Shown here: in pieces, positions 61,875 to 64,000 of the stretch
Numbering within the stretch: the first letter of the stretch is position 1
How the letters are laid out: each line of letters opens with the position of its first letter
Assembly: GCF_020531985.1 (NCBI RefSeq)
Contig: NZ_JAJAVQ010000002.1
Location: 310,001-374,000, forward strand
Length of the DNA: 64,000 bases
Source: Rheinheimera aquimaris
Lineage (GTDB): Bacteria > Pseudomonadota > Gammaproteobacteria > Enterobacterales > Alteromonadaceae
Direction of reading: 5' to 3'
Translations under genes and position numbers: made by a program
Notes under the pieces: model-generated
What the model was told of the DNA's origin: nothing
The model's database searches: none
The model's input: the letters and a program-made list of their open reading frames with translations, nothing else

Positions 61875-62606
61875 TTAATAGGCCGATTGTGTAGGCTGGA
61901 TAATCATTTCATCGACATTTACATCGTCCGGTTGTGCTATCGCGTAGGCAATGGCATTTGCTATCGCGTCAGGCTTCAGCGCTACCTGACGAAAATCTTC
62001 CAGCCAGGCCTTGGTTGCGCTGTCGGTAGTGGTATGCGCCAACTCGCTTTCTACTACGCCCGGCGAAATAGTGGTAACCCTTACCTTCTTTGTCTCCATA
62101 CGCAGGCCATTAGAAATTGCACGCACTGCGAACTTGGTACCGCAGTACACTGCAGCGGTCGGAAATACAGTGTGTGCAACTATAGAGGCAGTATTGATTA
62201 TATGGCCGCCACGTTGCTCCATCACGCTGAGCACAGATTCAATGCCGTTCAGAACACCTTTAATGTTGACGTCTATCATCCGGTCCCACTCATCGGCTTT
62301 CAGCGCCGCCATCGGTGACAGCGGCATCAAGCCGGCGTTGTTCACCAAAACATCCACCGGGCCGAACTCTTCGCTGGCAGCCGCTACTACCGCCTTAAAG
62401 TTTTCGCGTGATGTGACATCAAGCGTATAGGCTTTCGCTTTACCACCAGATTGCTTAATTCTCTGGGTTAATGTTTCAAGCCGGTCGGTGCGTCGTGCCG
62501 CCACCAGTACAGTGTGCCCGGCTTTAGCCAGCACTTCGGCAGTGGTCTCGCCAATACCGCTGCTGGCGCCGGTGATCAGAACAACTTTAGATTTAGTCAT
62601 GGTCAT
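61875..62606 (-). CDS. Short-chain dehydrogenase/reductase
   Basis: A 243-aa classical SDR: NAD(P)-binding TGASSGIG near 13-20, NNAG near 89-92, catalytic Ser and YxxxK as YCGTK near 153-157. Arg residues after the first beta-strand (AARRTDR) suggest NADP(H). AAGGAG lies upstream of ATG 62606. It is divergent from the YqhC-like regulator. Substrate unknown. Confidence 0.9.
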   Translation of the reverse strand: MTMTKSKVVLITGASSGIGETTAEVLAKAGHTVLVAARRTDRLETLTQRIKQSGGKAKAYTLDVTSRENFKAVVAAASEEFGPVDVLVNNAGLMPLSPMAALKADEWDRMIDVNIKGVLNGIESVLSVMEQRGGHIINTASIVAHTVFPTAAVYCGTKFAVRAISNGLRMETKKVRVTTISPGVVESELAHTTTDSATKAWLEDFRQVALKPDAIANAIAYAIAQPDDVNVDEMIIQPTQSAY

Positions 62607-62753
62607 AACAAAACTCCTTCGTAGATACAGGAAATACTGCTGCTTTAATACGGGCTAACCCGATGCCTGTTATGTTAAAAGGATGAAGGACTGTTATGGA
62701 TACCCAAAGATACGCTATGATTGCCTGATTATCCAACTTGAGTGGTAAGCCAG

Positions 62754-63641
62754 ATGAATGAAGGTTTATTGAAACAGCAATTGTTGCAGCTGGTGCAGCA
62801 GGTGGCTGTTAATGAAGGCTTAAACATCACCGCCATCCCCAACGTATTTTGCTATAAGGTTAGCCGCACCCAGATCACGATGCCGGCAGTGTATGAGCCT
62901 TGTCTGTGTATTATTGTGCAGGGCCGCAAAAACGTATTGCTTGGCGCCGATATGCTAAGTTACGGCGAACTGGAGTTTCTGGTGGCCTCGGTCGACTTAC
63001 CTATTCTTGGTACCGTGGTAGAGGCATCAGAGCCGCAGCCGTATTATGTTATCCAGATTAATATTGATGTCAGGCTACTGTCAGAATTACTGCTGCAGAT
63101 GGAACATTTGGCCGTGGCAAACCGTAAAGCTGAAAGTGGTTTGTTTATCGGCCAGGTTGACCCACAAATGGGCGATAGCCTGATGCGTTTATTAACATTA
63201 ATGCAAGTGCCAGACGATATTCCGGTACTGGGCGAAAGCCTGGTCCGCGAGATGCACTATCGTATGCTGCGTAGCAACTACGGCAAAGAAATCGCACAGA
63301 TCTCATTAAAAGGCACGCCAACTCAGCGCATCTCGGTTGCTATTCAGAAATTACGCCGTGACTACGATCAAACCGTTACCATAGAGGAACTGGCGGCGAT
63401 GGCCGGAATGAGCGTGTCGTCTTTTCATGCCCATTTTAAAGCGGTAACCAATATGAGCCCGTTGCAGTTTCAGAAGTCAGTGCGGTTGGTCGAAGCGCGT
63501 AGTTTGATGATTGCGCAGCATCTGGATGCGGCCAGCACAGCATATGAGGTTGGCTACGAAAGCCCGTCGCAATTCAGCCGCGAATATGCGCGCATGTTTG
63601 GCAGCCCGCCAGCACGTGATATTGCCAGAATCAGGTTATAG
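62754..63641 (+). CDS. AraC-family regulator, YqhC-like
   Basis: A 295-aa AraC regulator from ATG 62754; a GTG at 62742 is the other option. The N-terminal half (VYEPCLCIIVQGRKNVLLG, YYVIQINIDVRLLSELL) matches the AraC_N domain of YqhC-type proteins; the C-terminal double HTH spans about 195-290 (VTIEELAAMAGMSVSSFHAHFKAVTNMSP and AASTAYEVGYESPSQFSREYARMFG). YqhC of E. coli senses aldehydes and activates yqhD; the nearby yqhD and divergent SDR gene fit that role. Confidence 0.86.
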   Translation: MNEGLLKQQLLQLVQQVAVNEGLNITAIPNVFCYKVSRTQITMPAVYEPCLCIIVQGRKNVLLGADMLSYGELEFLVASVDLPILGTVVEASEPQPYYVIQINIDVRLLSELLLQMEHLAVANRKAESGLFIGQVDPQMGDSLMRLLTLMQVPDDIPVLGESLVREMHYRMLRSNYGKEIAQISLKGTPTQRISVAIQKLRRDYDQTVTIEELAAMAGMSVSSFHAHFKAVTNMSPLQFQKSVRLVEARSLMIAQHLDAASTAYEVGYESPSQFSREYARMFGSPPARDIARIRL

Positions 63642-63676
63642 CCAGGCATTACGGAAAATAAATCAGACAGGTAAAA

Positions 63677-63763
63677 TGGTGCCCGGGGCCGGACTTGAAC
63701 CGGCACGGGGTTTCCCCCGAGGGATTTTAAATCCCTTGTGTCTACCGATTTCACCACCCGGGC
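63677..63763 (-). tRNA. tRNA-Leu (anticodon UAA)
   Basis: On the minus strand GCCCGGG pairs with CCCGGGC, the anticodon stem AAGGGA/TCCCTC type surrounds the loop TTTAAAA with anticodon TAA, a long variable arm (CGGGGGAAACCCCG) marks class II, and the T arm has GGTTCAAGTCC. A 3' CCA is encoded (63679-63677). 87 nt. Confidence 0.96.
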
Positions 63764-63802
63764 AGAGTCGTTGGCGCGAACGCGCTTGGTAAGACGGCGC
63801 GC

Positions 63803-63831
63803 ATCTTAAGTAACCCTGCAACTTTATGCAA
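63803..63831 (-). promoter_or_regulatory. Probable tRNA-Leu promoter
   Basis: Minus strand TTGCAT (63831-63826), 17-bp spacer, TAAGAT (63808-63803), then a GC-rich discriminator (GCGCGCC) typical of stable-RNA promoters. Boxes are only moderate matches. Confidence 0.45.
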
Positions 63832-64000
63832 GCTATTTTCTGCTTTCGGTAGCACTGTTAACCAAAATCACACCATTTTTGTTACTTATATTTCAAAGCT
63901 TTATTGAACTGCGCTGCTATGCTTATTTTTGCACACCGTATTTAAGTGTTTACTGAATAACGTCGCTTTACTGTTCCGGCTTGTATCTCAGCACGCATAT

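Noticed and set aside
63511-63792. Open frames over the tRNA-Leu gene
   Set aside because: They cross the tRNA on both strands and reflect its GC-rich sequence, not coding.
1-64000. CRISPR arrays, prophage, insertion sequences
   Set aside because: No regularly spaced repeats, no transposase, integrase or phage structural genes were seen.

Overview
The window looks like chromosomal DNA of a free-living, polymer-degrading gammaproteobacterium of the Alteromonadales type. The closest impression is Rheinheimera, Alishewanella or Arsukibacterium; this is inferred from gene content, not from a marker gene. Supporting signs are many large TonB-dependent receptors, secreted chitinases with a chitin-oxidising LPMO, a TtpC-type TonB2 operon, an unfused AAK+GNAT ArgA, and a GlrK/GlrR system with a lipoprotein gene between the two. 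I see no insertion sequence, prophage, integrase or CRISPR array.

Layout. 1-7.4 kb: the end of a TonB receptor, an OmpA-like lipoprotein, a DUF4124-like protein, glutamate 5-kinase (proB), a short GlpD-like flavoprotein, N-acetylglutamate synthase (argA) and a membrane protein. 7.5-13.3 kb: a minus-strand chitin cluster (ChiA-type GH18, a second GH18 with CBM5/12, an AA10 LPMO with CBM5/12). It is preceded by a promoter whose -35 box overlaps a LacI-type palindrome, and large stem-loops lie in both intergenic gaps. 13.5-15.7 kb: a yjfL-yjfM-yjfC-like operon. 15.8-30.3 kb: an alpha-glucan utilisation locus (malQ, an AraC DNA-binding-domain protein, two large TonB receptors, a flavin-dependent halogenase-family protein, a lipoprotein pullulanase). 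It is tied together by three palindromes with the shared core ATACGTAT. 30.5-36 kb: an unknown protein, an RhlE-type helicase, a Tat-exported PhoX-family protein and ElaA.

36-47.6 kb is an iron-uptake block: a Fur-box TonB receptor, a 2OG-Fe(II) oxygenase-like protein, the operon DUF3450-TtpC-ExbB2-ExbD2-TonB2-TPR, and divergently a Fiu-like siderophore receptor followed by PiuC/YbiX. 47.7-51.9 kb holds two thioesterases, a gamma-glutamyltransferase with a translationally close JmjC/cupin protein, and DUF2288. 51.9-55.3 kb is the glrK-qseG-glrR operon. Upstream of it, on the same strand, is a short transcription unit encoding a 69-aa membrane protein. That unit has a near-consensus sigma-54 promoter and, about 120 bp upstream of the predicted start, a perfect TGTC-N10-GACA site inside a 14-bp palindrome. 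It occupies the place that the sRNA gene glmY has in enterobacteria, and I regard it as the most interesting part of the window. 56-63.6 kb: adenosine deaminase, an exported M24 peptidase, a LysR regulator with an exported DJ-1/PfpI protein, a YqhD-like aldehyde reductase, an SDR and a YqhC-like AraC regulator. The window closes with tRNA-Leu(UAA).

Start codons were moved inward from the longest open frame wherever a Shine-Dalgarno sequence, signal peptide or family alignment favoured it; each case is stated in its entry. Family assignments are from recognised motifs and memory, not from a database search.
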